Positions 1-8,497 are shown, numbered from the stretch's first letter. The stretch: 64,000 bases of DNA from Sphingomonas hengshuiensis (GCF_000935025.1 NZ_CP010836.1:2604001-2668000); one strand, 5' to 3'. Notes: generated by a model not told the origin, from the sequence alone. A program made the numbers and translations.

Positions 1-154
1 CCAGCCCCGCCGCCTCCACGTCATCGCGCATTTCCTGCTGCGCGGCGGCGATCGTCTCGCGCATGCCCAGCGTATGCGCCTTCTCCATCGCCGCGATCAG
101 CGCCTTCTCATGCGCACGCGGCTTCGATGCGGTCAGGCTGGTCCGCAGCGCCAT
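1..154 (-). CDS. Phage connector/tail protein, DUF6441-like, N-terminal part only
   Basis: This gene runs off the left edge of the window; only its first 51 codons are visible. The ATG at 154-152 overlaps the stop of the preceding joining protein (TGATG), so the two are translationally coupled. The visible part is alanine-rich and helical, with the ending DVEAAGL. This resembles the start of DUF6441 proteins, which follow head-tail joining genes in many alphaproteobacterial phages; that assignment comes from memory of the pattern and is tentative. A role in head completion or tail attachment is inferred only from gene order. Confidence 0.55.
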   Translation of the reverse strand, partial: MALRTSLTASKPRAHEKALIAAMEKAHTLGMRETIAAAQQEMRDDVEAAGL

Positions 155-483
155 CAGCCCGCCACCACCGAAAAGGGCATTTCCCATACCAGATTGCGCA
201 GGATGCGCGGCTCGCCCGATACCCGCAGCTGCTCGCCCGTCTCGACGCCCGCATCGTCGAGCATGTCGACAAGGTCGCCCTTCGCGGGCGCCGCCACGTC
301 CGACTTGCGCACCCGCAACACTTCGCTTGTCGCGATGATGCCAAGCCGCCCGATCGTCTCGTCTTCGTCGGCGGACTTGCGCCGCACCCGCACCGGATCG
401 GCCACCCCGCTCCAGCGCGCATCTTCCCCGAGCTCCGCAAACACGCTGTCGACCAGCGCCGCTCGAAGCTCGGGGAAAGACAT
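154..483 (-). CDS. Head-tail joining protein (lambda gpFII-like)
   Basis: A 109-residue protein, the usual size of gpFII-type joining proteins that sit on the connector and receive the tail. It starts MSFPELRAALVDSV and has a beta-rich second half (VRVRRKSADEDETIGRLG, then the ending WEMPFSVVAG), a layout typical of the family: an N-terminal strap followed by a beta barrel. It lies directly downstream of the capsid decoration gene and its stop overlaps the next start. The family call rests on size, layout and position rather than on a diagnostic motif, so related head-completion proteins remain possible. Confidence 0.55.
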   Translation of the reverse strand: MSFPELRAALVDSVFAELGEDARWSGVADPVRVRRKSADEDETIGRLGIIATSEVLRVRKSDVAAPAKGDLVDMLDDAGVETGEQLRVSGEPRILRNLVWEMPFSVVAG

Positions 484-490
484 GGCTGCG

Positions 491-826
491 TCAGAGGGTC
501 AAGACGAGCTTGACGCGACCGACGGCCGCCGCGCTGGCCTTCGCCGCTGCCGCGATTCCCGCCTTGGTATTGCCGGATGCGGTGGTCGTGAACTTCTTGT
601 TGGTGTCGTCCCAGTACAGAACGGCGCCTTCGGTCCACGCCTGGCTGGTCGCCGCGGCAGCATCCTCATAGACGCCCTCGACATAGCCCGCGAACAGCGC
701 GCCCGCCGCCGCCGAAACCGATGCGAATACCAGCGTGACGCCAATCTTGTAGAAAAGGCCCGCGACCACGCCGCCGCTCGGCGCCGTGAAGTCGAGGGCG
801 TCACCGTCCTGAAAAAAGGTTGCCAT
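491..826 (-). CDS. Capsid decoration protein (DUF2190 family)
   Basis: A 111-residue protein beginning MATFFQDGDALDFTAPSGG. It has the DUF2190 pattern: the opening 'G..ldftap.gG' stretch, then a central aromatic segment (EGAVLYWDDTNKKFTTTASG) and a closing VGRVKLVL strand. Family members include small cement or decoration proteins that bind the mature capsid shell. It sits between the capsid gene and the joining protein, the expected place for a decoration protein. An 80-bp gap with GGAGATGA just before the ATG separates it from the capsid gene. Confidence 0.7.
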   Translation of the reverse strand: MATFFQDGDALDFTAPSGGVVAGLFYKIGVTLVFASVSAAAGALFAGYVEGVYEDAAAATSQAWTEGAVLYWDDTNKKFTTTASGNTKAGIAAAAKASAAAVGRVKLVLTL

Positions 827-906
827 CGTTCATCTCCGTTTTTGCCGCGAACCCCGCCGCAGCCGATTTTAGTGAAGCGGAGCGGCGACCAGCGCCGCCG
901 TCGCAG

Positions 907-2988
907 TTACGCGCCCCCGTTGGTCTGCCCGGCCCGATAGTTGACGCCGCCGACACCGTAATCGAACAGCACCCGCCACTCGACGCCGCTGACGCGCCAG
1001 CCATCCTTCTGTTCGATGCGCGGTTCCTGCTCGCCGTTCAGGAAGACGACTTCGATTGCCGGGTTCACTGCCGGGTCGGCGAAGCCATACCAGCGCGTCC
1101 CGCTCAGGCGCGGCGTGCCGGTGATCGTATTGAACAGCCCCCGAACCTTGTTCGGCTTCTGGAATTTGCCGGCGGTGTCGGTGTCGTACTGCGAATCGTT
1201 GATCACCAGCGCGTCGCCGCGCATCGCGCGCGGGCCGACCCAGGCGTACAGCGGCAGGTCGATGAAGTCGTTGCCGCTCAGATCCTTCTGCGCCGCCATC
1301 GCCACGTCCATCGCATCGAACGACGCGATCGAAGGTGCGGCGGCGGTGGTGGCGATGTTGCCATGGTCGGCGTGGAACAGCGTCTTTCCGTCGTTCATCA
1401 CCGGCCCGAGCCCGCTGTTGGACGTCAGGAGTGCATAGGCGTCGATTTCCACCGACATCTTGGCCGCACGCCCCAGGTCCTGCGCGACCTGGTTGAACAC
1501 GCCCAGATCGTCATTGACGATCGCTTCGCGGGTCAGGCCGACAATGCCGCCCATCGGGACGGCGCTGATGACTTCCTTCGCGCCATCCGGAATGTTGAGG
1601 TTCTTGACCTCGCCATTCTCGCCGACGCGCTGGAGCCGCCCGAACGTGCCGCGCAGATAGCGCGGGGTAGCGCGGAAATCGTTGACCGATCCGACACCGG
1701 CCCACATCCGCCACGTGTCGGGCTGGATTGCATAGGCCGCCTGGAGCGACTTGTTCATGACGTTTTCCAGCAGCACGCTGAACATGCTGGTCGACTGGTA
1801 CGGCCCGTCCATGCGCAGCATGATGGCCTGCTCGACCACCTGCTTGCGGTCGTAGCTGTCGACCCGGCGCCCGCTGCGCTCGATCGCCATGCGCGCGATG
1901 TCGGCGTTCGCGACACCCCGGAACTCACCGGGGCTCAGGTCGATCGTCTCGCCCCGTTCCTTCGCGGCACGCCGCACGATCTCGGCCAGCCCCGCGCGCT
2001 GCAGGATCGCGTTCGTCGCGCCTGCGATGAACTTCTCATGTTCGTCCTGGCCCATCTGGATCGAACGCCCCCCGGTCGAAATTCCACCGGTCGCCGCCTG
2101 ATTGGCCTCGCCCGCCGCCGAAAACAGCGCCGCGCGCACCGCATCCGGGCTGATTTCGTCGCGTTCGTTCTTCTCGATCAGCTCCTTCGCCCGCGTCTCC
2201 ACGGTCTCGCCGAACGCGCGCGCCTGCGCGCACAGCGCAATTCCAGCGCTGGCGGAAAGCATTGCGAAGCGGCGCTTCGCCGGAGCGGACGCCGGCTCGG
2301 TGGCCGCGCGCGTGCCTTCGACGACGATTTCGGTCTGGGTATTCTCCGGCGCAGCTACGCCGGTCGCATCAAGCGCCTGAGTGTCCATGGTCTTCTCCGT
2401 GATGGTGCAGGGGGCGATGGTGCGTTCCGCCGAACGCGCCCCTGCGTTCAGATCGGCGGCAATCGAGACGAGCGAGACTTCGGCAAAGGCCCATCGCGTG
2501 ACGCGATACACCGGCACTTCGCCTTCCATCCGTTCGAAGATCATCTGCTGGCGCTGGTATCCCACGCTCGCTTTGGGCGGGGTGCCGGCGGCGAATTCCG
2601 CTTCCTGGCTCTTCGCCTCTTCGGATTGACCGAATGCGCACAGCGACAACACCTTGCCGCCCTCGAACCGCACCGATCGCACCACGCCCAGCCTGCCTTT
2701 CAGCGACCAGCGATCATGCGTATCGAGCAGCGGCGCGTTCCCGGCCTGCACCTGCGTCAGGTCGACGGCCTCGGCACGGCAGTCCAGCACTTCCCAATAA
2801 TATTCGGCGTCGATGCCCAGCATCCAACCCGGCATCCGCACGGGCGTCTCGGTCGCCGCGTCCAGCTCCACTGTTCGCGCAACCGCATCATAGCTGCTCG
2901 ACGCGGCGAATCGCTCTCCCAGCGGCATGTTCGACCGGCGCACGCCATCGCCCCCCGCCGTGGCGAGGTTGTCGGTATAGGGTGGCAT
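907..2988 (-). CDS. Prohead protease / major capsid protein fusion
   Basis: A 693-residue polyprotein joining two proteins that are usually separate. Residues about 20-190 form an S78-type prohead protease with the expected histidine in LLDTHDR (His91) and serine in PPKASVGY (Ser141). Residues about 290-690 are a Mu gpT-like major capsid domain, with markers such as WAGVGSVNDFRATPRY and HADHGNIATT. The stretch between, about 201-290, is a charged alanine-rich linker that could act as a scaffold. The fusion is a recognised arrangement in alphaproteobacterial phages. An internal in-frame ATG at residue 201 has a strong ribosome-binding site (separate entry). The gene follows the portal gene with a 2-bp gap. 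Confidence 0.9.
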   Translation of the reverse strand: MPPYTDNLATAGGDGVRRSNMPLGERFAASSSYDAVARTVELDAATETPVRMPGWMLGIDAEYYWEVLDCRAEAVDLTQVQAGNAPLLDTHDRWSLKGRLGVVRSVRFEGGKVLSLCAFGQSEEAKSQEAEFAAGTPPKASVGYQRQQMIFERMEGEVPVYRVTRWAFAEVSLVSIAADLNAGARSAERTIAPCTITEKTMDTQALDATGVAAPENTQTEIVVEGTRAATEPASAPAKRRFAMLSASAGIALCAQARAFGETVETRAKELIEKNERDEISPDAVRAALFSAAGEANQAATGGISTGGRSIQMGQDEHEKFIAGATNAILQRAGLAEIVRRAAKERGETIDLSPGEFRGVANADIARMAIERSGRRVDSYDRKQVVEQAIMLRMDGPYQSTSMFSVLLENVMNKSLQAAYAIQPDTWRMWAGVGSVNDFRATPRYLRGTFGRLQRVGENGEVKNLNIPDGAKEVISAVPMGGIVGLTREAIVNDDLGVFNQVAQDLGRAAKMSVEIDAYALLTSNSGLGPVMNDGKTLFHADHGNIATTAAAPSIASFDAMDVAMAAQKDLSGNDFIDLPLYAWVGPRAMRGDALVINDSQYDTDTAGKFQKPNKVRGLFNTITGTPRLSGTRWYGFADPAVNPAIEVVFLNGEQEPRIEQKDGWRVSGVEWRVLFDYGVGGVNYRAGQTNGGA
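2386..2400 (-). promoter_or_regulatory. Internal ribosome-binding site and in-frame start inside the capsid fusion gene
   Basis: On the minus strand GGAG lies 6 nt before an ATG that is exactly in frame at codon 201, where the protease domain ends (MDTQALDATG). The spacing and match are as good as those of true starts in this operon. Translation from here would give a 493-residue scaffold plus capsid protein without the protease, in the manner of lambda C/Nu3. That it is used is inference. Confidence 0.45.
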
Positions 2989-2990
2989 CG

Positions 2991-4523
2991 TCAGTTCCCC
3001 TGGTTGGGCGCGCCGCCGTACAGATACGGCGCAGCCGCCTGCAGCACGCCGCTGTCGGTCAGCTTGCGCGGATCGCTGTCCAGCGCGAGTTTGAGTTCAT
3101 CCAGCATCGCATTGATCCGGGCGATTTCGCGGATATGCGCTTCCCCGTTCAGCCCGCGCTCTGCCATCGCCTTCGTCGTCAGTTTCCAGCCCGCGCGAAC
3201 TTCCATCAGCTCGCCCAGCAGGTCCTTCACCGGATCGACCAGGCGCCGCACCGGCAAGGCGAACGTCATTCCCACGTCAAGAAAGCGGGCATCGCCCGTC
3301 TGCCATGCCAGTCGCTGCATCCGCCGCATGACGGCAGGCTTGCACTTCAGCGGGATGACCACATTCTGCTGCCAGTCATCGAGCAGGCCATAACTGCCGT
3401 TCATCGCCGCCCGCAGCCCCGAATAATTGGCCTGGCTCACATCGCCGGTCATCAGGTGATACGGCACCATGTTGGCCGATACCCCCGCCAACTGCTGCTG
3501 CAGGAACTGGACGGTAGCATTCGACGGCTGCGGGTTCACCACCTGTACCTGCTCGCCCGGCAGCGTGCGCGCGATCATGCCCGGACTGATCGACTCGCCC
3601 AACGGTCGGGCACCGTCTGCCGGCCCGCTTCCCGGCGCCACGCCCTGCACCCCCAGCGGAGATGTCCCCTGCCCTTCGGCGGGGGTGATGATCAGCGAAA
3701 GGCAGTTCTGGATTTTCTCCGACAACCGCCGCGCGTCCTCGATCTCGGCGATATCCTGCAACGTCATCGCCACGGCACCCAGCCACGAAACCCCCCGCGC
3801 CTGCCCATGCGACACGCGCTCGAACATGTGATCGACATAGGCTGCGTCGACAAACTGCGAAGGGCGTCCGGTGCCAAGCGGATCGTTCGGGTGCTCGCCG
3901 AACAGCCAGTATCCGGTTCGCCGGTTCTGGCTGTTATACTGAACGCCCTGGACGATCTTGCCGCCGTCGGTGAGGCGGAAATTCTTCGACGCATCCAACT
4001 CGACGCCCGACTTGCCGACGATGCTGTTGAACGGCCCGTCGTTCCTGTCGCCCTGCCATACCGTCAGGCCCTCGCCGCCAACGATCATCTCGATAATGTC
4101 GACCTTGCCGTGACCATACCAGTCACCCAGGTCGTCGACCTTGCTTTCGGCCCAGCGGTCCCAATCCGCCTGCGCCCTTTCGCGAACGCGCTTCACCGGA
4201 TGCGTGATCTGCACCGCAATGCCGTCGCCCCAGATCGCGGCGACCTGCTGGCGCACCCCGGCAGCAGCATATTTGTTGTTCTGAAACAGGTCCCATCCCG
4301 CCGCTGCCAGCGTCTTGCGATAGCGCAGCGTCTCGCCGTTGATCGAATTGGTCTGGCGGTTCCAGTTCGCAGTGCGGCGATTGTAGCTCGCGGCATCATA
4401 GGCCCGCACCCCATCGCGCGCGAGCTGGGCGGCGGCGATATGCGTCCGCGCAGCCATGCGCCGCGCCGCCCATGTAGGCGCGATCGGCGCGATCACGCCG
4501 TCAAGGATGTCGCCGAAGCCCAT
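2991..4523 (-). CDS. Portal protein (lambda gpB family)
   Basis: A 510-residue portal protein that would form the dodecameric channel through which DNA enters and leaves the head and onto which connector proteins bind. Recognisable gpB-family segments include the N-terminal YNRRTANWNRQTNSINGE, the central VDAAYVDHMFERVSHGQARGVS and the LMTGDVSQANYSGLRAA block with its tandem aromatic and arginine residues. Length is typical of the family. It lies between the gpW-like connector (5-bp gap) and the capsid fusion gene, exactly the lambda order W-B-C. Confidence 0.92.
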   Translation of the reverse strand: MGFGDILDGVIAPIAPTWAARRMAARTHIAAAQLARDGVRAYDAASYNRRTANWNRQTNSINGETLRYRKTLAAAGWDLFQNNKYAAAGVRQQVAAIWGDGIAVQITHPVKRVRERAQADWDRWAESKVDDLGDWYGHGKVDIIEMIVGGEGLTVWQGDRNDGPFNSIVGKSGVELDASKNFRLTDGGKIVQGVQYNSQNRRTGYWLFGEHPNDPLGTGRPSQFVDAAYVDHMFERVSHGQARGVSWLGAVAMTLQDIAEIEDARRLSEKIQNCLSLIITPAEGQGTSPLGVQGVAPGSGPADGARPLGESISPGMIARTLPGEQVQVVNPQPSNATVQFLQQQLAGVSANMVPYHLMTGDVSQANYSGLRAAMNGSYGLLDDWQQNVVIPLKCKPAVMRRMQRLAWQTGDARFLDVGMTFALPVRRLVDPVKDLLGELMEVRAGWKLTTKAMAERGLNGEAHIREIARINAMLDELKLALDSDPRKLTDSGVLQAAAPYLYGGAPNQGN

Positions 4524-4528
4524 GGCGA

Positions 4529-4738
4529 TCAGCGCGGATCGTACACGGCGAGCGTCGTCGCAGGCCGCACGCCCAGCGGCGCCGCTTCCGCAGCCGCCTG
4601 CCGCTTGAAATAATCGATCGCGCCCAAGAGGTCCGCGCGCGAGCGATACGTCTTGCGATCTCCCTCCGATTCGATCGTCAGCACGCCGCTGGCCAGCGCG
4701 GCCTCCAGCTTCACGATGTTTTCGGCGGTGGTCGTCAT
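4529..4738 (-). CDS. gpW-like head-tail connector protein
   Basis: A 69-residue protein matching the compact alpha/beta gpW family in length and pattern: an N-terminal helix (ENIVKLEAALASGVL), a short beta hairpin around TIESEGDRKTYRSRADL and a second helix (LGAIDYFKRQAAAEA). The YRS..DL..AI segment is characteristic. In lambda, gpW plugs the portal after packaging and is needed for gpFII binding. Its ATG overlaps the terminase stop (ATGA) and it is followed by the portal gene, as in lambda. Confidence 0.75.
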   Translation of the reverse strand: MTTTAENIVKLEAALASGVLTIESEGDRKTYRSRADLLGAIDYFKRQAAAEAAPLGVRPATTLAVYDPR

Positions 4739-6837
4739 GACAGATAATCGTCCCTTACATCGTCGAGGTAGCGCCCGGGCGCGGGCGGCGGTGTCTTTGC
4801 GGGCGCGGGTCGCGCGGCCAGCAGCGGCAGCGCCAGCAGATCGGGCTGGCGTTCGTCCTTCGGTGCGTAGCGTTCGGCCATCAGCGCCGCCCAGTCGGCC
4901 TCGCTCAGCGTGTCGAGCATCAGCTTGTGCGCGGCGGCGATGTTATAGACCCGGCAGTCGAGATAATGGTTCTGACGCCCCGGCATCGGCACCCATCGCC
5001 GGTCCGGCACCTTGTTGACCATCTTGATGATGATGGTCTCGGCGGTGGCCTGTTCGTACCAGTCCTCGGGCACGTCGCGCCCCAGATGGACGTAGCCCAC
5101 CGGGCGCACCACGTCGCCGCCCTGCTCGACTGCCGCCTGCACCGCCTTCACCGATGCCCGCAGAAAGCCGTACCAGGACGCCTTCACCCCGTTGACGCCC
5201 ACGATATGCGCCTTGTCGTCGCTATTCTTCGACGCGGCGCCGGTGCGCTTGCCCTGCATTTCGTAGCGCAGCGCGACGCCGCGGCCCAGCACGGGCAATC
5301 CCCACCCCGCGCGCCCAAAGGTCGCGAGACGGTTGGGTCGCTTCGCACAATAGGCCTCGGCGGCTGCCGTGTGGTAGCCCGCGTCGACACATTCCTGGTC
5401 GATCGGGAACGTCCGCCCGCCGGGGAACGTCACGCCCCGTTTCGAATAGGCGTCCAGGTCCTTCCACGCGCCCTCGCCCGCCACATCGGTCGCGCCGGGC
5501 AGGAAGCGCGCGTCGAGCTGCCAGCTTTCCTGCCGCGGCGCATGCCCGACCAGCTCCAGATAGAGCCCGTCGCCCTGCACATCGACGCCCAGCGTCGTCG
5601 CGATCGGCCCGGCGGGCATCTGCCCCACCCCCCAATCCTGTTCGCGCAGCGCCTTCAGCGCCTCGTAATCGGGCGTGTCGCCCTTCAACTCGAACTCTTC
5701 GCCCTTGACCAGGTTGGTCCAGGTCTTGAGCTTGTTGATATCCCCCTGCGCCGCGACGAAGCCGATCGCCATCTCCGCCCAGCTCAGGAACGACGAGATG
5801 ATGCCGGGCAGGTGCCAACCCCGCTTGATGCTCTGCGGCATCCGCTGGCGCCATGCCTGGAACGTCGCTTCGTCCAGCACCCGCGCCGGCGCCTCGCCAT
5901 CGATCGTCAGCGATAGCCAGCCATCGCTCAGCTTCATCCCCGGCTTGCGCCAATGCTCGATCGGCACGCCGCAGCACGGCGCGATCAGATGCGCCCGCTC
6001 GGGCTGGCCGTCCGGCCACTGAATGTCGCCCCACTCGGGAACGAACCGCGAATCGCACTCCGGGCACTTGAAGTAGTACCGCCGCGGATCGCCCGCCCGA
6101 TATGCCGAGCCGATCTGGCTCGACCCCTTGATGCGCGGCGTCGAAATCTTCAGCCGCTTGGACAATCCCCGCGACTTCCACACCCGCAACCGGGCATCGA
6201 CCATGCCTTCCGGCGAACCCTGCCCCTCCAGGTCCAGCGGCCATTCGTCGAGGTCATCCTCGATCGCATAGCGCACCGTGCGCTGCCGCAGCCCCGCCGA
6301 GGAATTGGCCCCCGCCAGCAGGATGTAGCCGCCCGAACGGTTGAACAGGATCTTCTTCGTCGTCGATCCGTCGCCATTGGCCAGCCCCTGCGCGCGGATC
6401 GTGCCCCCGCGCTCGGGGCTCAATCGCGGCGTGGCCTCCACCATCGGCCAGAACTTTTCCGCTGCCCAGTCGAGCGCGGCCTGAAACGTCGCCTGCACGA
6501 ACAGCACCGGGCCGGGGTGCAGGTCGCTGATATAGCCCAGCATGTTTTCCGCCGATGCCGACCCGCCCGACTGGGCGCACTTCATCAGCGCGCCTTCCTC
6601 GCACGGATCATGCGCCGACATGGCGTCCATGATCTCCACCAGCTCCGGAGCGGTCTCGTTGCTCCATTGCCCCGGTATCGGCGCGTCATCGGGGAAATGC
6701 CGAAACCGCGCCCATTCCGAAACCTTCAGCCGCGGCGGCGGCTTCAACCCCTTCGCCATCGCGCGGTTGAGCCGCTTGGCGTTCCGCCGCAGCGTCTCCG
6801 CCGCCGCCGGGCCGAACCGCGAATAGGCGAAGCCCAT
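4735..6837 (-). CDS. Terminase large subunit (lambda gpA family)
   Basis: A 700-residue packaging motor. The N-terminal half is the ATPase: a degenerate P-loop is seen at MKCAQSGGSASAEN (about residues 85-98) and an acidic Walker-B-like IEDDLDEW near residue 195. A zinc-ribbon-like CPEC...CC pair follows near 255-295, and the C-terminal half holds the nuclease domain that cuts concatemers. Length and layout fit gpA rather than the shorter HK97 or T4 types, so cos packaging is likely. The stop of the small subunit overlaps its start, and its own stop overlaps the gpW-like start. Confidence 0.93.
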   Translation of the reverse strand: MGFAYSRFGPAAAETLRRNAKRLNRAMAKGLKPPPRLKVSEWARFRHFPDDAPIPGQWSNETAPELVEIMDAMSAHDPCEEGALMKCAQSGGSASAENMLGYISDLHPGPVLFVQATFQAALDWAAEKFWPMVEATPRLSPERGGTIRAQGLANGDGSTTKKILFNRSGGYILLAGANSSAGLRQRTVRYAIEDDLDEWPLDLEGQGSPEGMVDARLRVWKSRGLSKRLKISTPRIKGSSQIGSAYRAGDPRRYYFKCPECDSRFVPEWGDIQWPDGQPERAHLIAPCCGVPIEHWRKPGMKLSDGWLSLTIDGEAPARVLDEATFQAWRQRMPQSIKRGWHLPGIISSFLSWAEMAIGFVAAQGDINKLKTWTNLVKGEEFELKGDTPDYEALKALREQDWGVGQMPAGPIATTLGVDVQGDGLYLELVGHAPRQESWQLDARFLPGATDVAGEGAWKDLDAYSKRGVTFPGGRTFPIDQECVDAGYHTAAAEAYCAKRPNRLATFGRAGWGLPVLGRGVALRYEMQGKRTGAASKNSDDKAHIVGVNGVKASWYGFLRASVKAVQAAVEQGGDVVRPVGYVHLGRDVPEDWYEQATAETIIIKMVNKVPDRRWVPMPGRQNHYLDCRVYNIAAAHKLMLDTLSEADWAALMAERYAPKDERQPDLLALPLLAARPAPAKTPPPAPGRYLDDVRDDYLS

Positions 6838-7442
6838 CAGGCCGCCAGCGCGGCGACCGCTTCGTCGCTATCGTCCTCGCTCTCTTCCTCGTCGTCGGCG
6901 TCCATCACGCCGCTGGCGACCGACGCCGCCAGCGCGGCAAACGCCTTGCCGGTGGCCTCGTCGAGGATCGCCATCACGGCGCGGACATCGCCCGTGGCGG
7001 ACAACCGCTCGGCGACGCCGCGCAGTTCCGCCGCAACCCGCTCCCGCGCCAGTCGCCCCAGCTCCGAAGCGCGCCGCTCCATCTCGACCAGCGCGACCAG
7101 CTCGCCCGCCGTCTGGGCGTTCTTCATCCGCCGCCCGTACAGATCCTCGTCGACCAGCTCGGCCCGCGCCTGCGCCAGGTTGCGCGACGCGGCGATCGGC
7201 AGTGCCGGTTCCTCGACGGGCTCCAGCTCCAGCTCTGTCGCGCTGGCAACGCCACTGGTCGGGCGCCCCCGCATCGGATCGAGCCGCGCGTTCAACCGCG
7301 CCTCGCTCCGCTCCACATGCACCTTGGCCCGCCCGTCCGCATCCTCCGCGAAGACCAGCAGCCCGGCATTCTTCCAGTTCGTGACAGCCGACTTCCCCAC
7401 GCCCCGCCGCTTCGCGAACTGGGTCTGGGTTTCGAGCGTCAT
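6837..7442 (-). CDS. Terminase small subunit-like DNA-binding protein
   Basis: A 201-residue protein with an N-terminal helix-turn-helix: TQTQFAKRRGVGKSAVTNWK, residues about 6-25, like the Nu1 winged helix that recognises the packaging site. The middle is arginine- and glutamate-rich and helical, suited to oligomerisation, and the C-terminus is very acidic (DADDEEESEDDSDE). I start it at the ATG at 7442 rather than the GTG one codon earlier, because GAGG lies 5 nt upstream. It precedes the large subunit with overlapping stop and start. A cluster of GTTCA repeats lies just upstream. Confidence 0.78.
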   Translation of the reverse strand: MTLETQTQFAKRRGVGKSAVTNWKNAGLLVFAEDADGRAKVHVERSEARLNARLDPMRGRPTSGVASATELELEPVEEPALPIAASRNLAQARAELVDEDLYGRRMKNAQTAGELVALVEMERRASELGRLARERVAAELRGVAERLSATGDVRAVMAILDEATGKAFAALAASVASGVMDADDEEESEDDSDEAVAALAA

Positions 7443-7453
7443 CACTCCCTCTC

Positions 7454-7511
7454 GTTCAATGCCGTGAACGGTTCAGTTCACAAGGTTCAAAATCCAAAAC
7501 AGCCCCTGAAC
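7454..7511. repeat. Cluster of six GTTCA/TGAAC pentamers upstream of the small terminase gene
   Basis: GTTCA occurs at 7454, 7471, 7476 and 7485, and its complement TGAAC at 7465 and 7507. The copies GTGAAC and GTTCAC form a short inverted repeat. The non-coding stretch 7443-7766 holds only this cluster, a hairpin at 7598-7627 and no convincing gene. Such a site beside an HTH-containing small terminase could be its cos/cosB-type recognition site, or an operator for the late promoter. Function is inference. Confidence 0.5.
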
Positions 7512-7597
7512 ACCAAACCCCTGCGCTCTGCCCCACCGCATTACCCGACACCCCCCAGAAAGGACCCGCCGTTGTCCCAACATGTGAAACAGCACCA

Positions 7598-7627
7598 CGC
7601 CCCGCCCGACTGGTGTCTGGCGGGGCG
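7598..7627. terminator. Hairpin between the early and late leftward operons
   Basis: CGCCCCGCC and GGCGGGGCG form a perfect 9-bp stem with a 12-nt loop. It lies downstream of the stop at 7767 of the last early gene and upstream of the small terminase. There is no clear T-run on the minus strand, so it may be an intrinsic terminator of weak form, part of the packaging site, or both. Confidence 0.4.
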
Positions 7628-7766
7628 CGGCGAGGACAGGGGAGGGATGCGTGCCGGTTGCACAAGGCTGGCCGAGCATGACGGGAAATACGCGATAAAT
7701 GCCCGCCAAACGAAGGGGAGAAATCTTCACGCACGAAGATTATTCGCTTGACCGCGCAAAGCCCTA

Positions 7767-8228
7767 CTAAATGCTGGCGTTTGCGCGGCGGCAGGCCGCA
7801 CCGATCGCACGATCGAAGCGACCACGCAGGGCATCCGGCGTCGATCCGTCCCCCAATGCCGCAGCGACGCGCTTCCAGCTTGGCCTATCCTCGTGCTGAA
7901 GCTGAGCGAGCACCAGGCCAACCGCCTTGCGATCCCGCTGCGCTATGGCGTCCATCCATCCAAACGCTTCGTCCATCCGTGCCACCTCGGCAGTGGTGAG
8001 GCCGGGCAGCTTTGGCAGCGCATCGCGATGATAGTCGTCGCTGTCGATCTGATACAGGCGCCGCGCTTCCGCCTCGCTCAGCTGGTAGCCCTTGTAGATC
8101 GACGACACCCCACGGCTGCCAAGGAAGCTGCGCTCTCGATCGGGCAACCGCATCAGGAAGCCATAGGCCTCGACCAAGCGCGCCTGGACATCATCGAACG
8201 ACAACAATTTTCCAAGCTCAGAACCCAT
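7767..8228 (-). CDS. Phage protein of unknown function, DUF6362-like
   Basis: A 153-residue protein with tryptophan, arginine and leucine spacing suggesting a helical DNA-binding fold; the ending SWKRVAAALGDGSTPDALRGRFDRAIG looks like a helix-turn-helix of the kind seen in DUF6362 proteins (MRLPDRERS, then a terminal HTH). It sits alone between two non-coding repeat clusters, just before the terminase genes, which would suit a late-gene activator. That role is inferred from position and the HTH-like end only. Confidence 0.6.
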   Translation of the reverse strand: MGSELGKLLSFDDVQARLVEAYGFLMRLPDRERSFLGSRGVSSIYKGYQLSEAEARRLYQIDSDDYHRDALPKLPGLTTAEVARMDEAFGWMDAIAQRDRKAVGLVLAQLQHEDRPSWKRVAAALGDGSTPDALRGRFDRAIGAACRRANASI

Positions 8229-8238
8229 TCTACCAACT

Positions 8239-8495
8239 CCGGACAGTTGTTCTCACTATGATTATCTACGTGTGCGCACACATGTAGATGTCTAATTCCT
8301 GACGACACTGTGCGTACTGTGTTAAGCGCCTGACTTCACACGCTTTCGAACTGTCCGTAGTACCGTCAGGCAACTGTTCGGCTAACCGTCCGGAACGCTC
8401 CGTTCGCGCTCTATGGCCGCCCCGATCCCTGGCCCCGCCGTCGCGCTGGACACTGCACCGGACACCCTGCCGGACAGTCCACCGGACAGTTGTTT
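8239..8495. repeat. Cluster of CCGGACAGTT-type repeats, candidate iterons
   Basis: Between the helicase stop and the next gene the 13-mer CCGGACAGTTGTT occurs at 8239 and again at 8482. Direct shorter copies lie at 8458 (CCGGACACC) and 8470 (CCGGACAGT), with inverted copies at 8349 (AACTGTCCG), 8372 (AACTGTTCGG) and 8384 (AACCGTCCGG). At least seven copies in 257 bp, beside the primase-helicase genes, suggest a replication origin or a cluster of regulator sites. Confidence 0.55.
8265..8288. promoter_or_regulatory. Near-perfect palindrome upstream of the 7767-8228 gene
   Basis: The core GTGTGCGCACAC is a perfect 12-bp palindrome, flanked by TCTAC on one side and, after two extra bases, GTAGA on the other. 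It lies 37 bp before the start of the minus-strand gene at 8228 and inside the CCGGACAGT cluster. It has the look of an operator; no T-run follows, so a terminator is less likely. Confidence 0.4.
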
Positions 8496-8497
8496 GA

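Noticed and set aside
820-3393. A long plus-strand open frame of 857 codons
   Set aside because: It is the antisense shadow of the capsid fusion gene. It is rich in Arg, His and Pro with no recognisable domain, as expected for antisense frames in GC-rich DNA.
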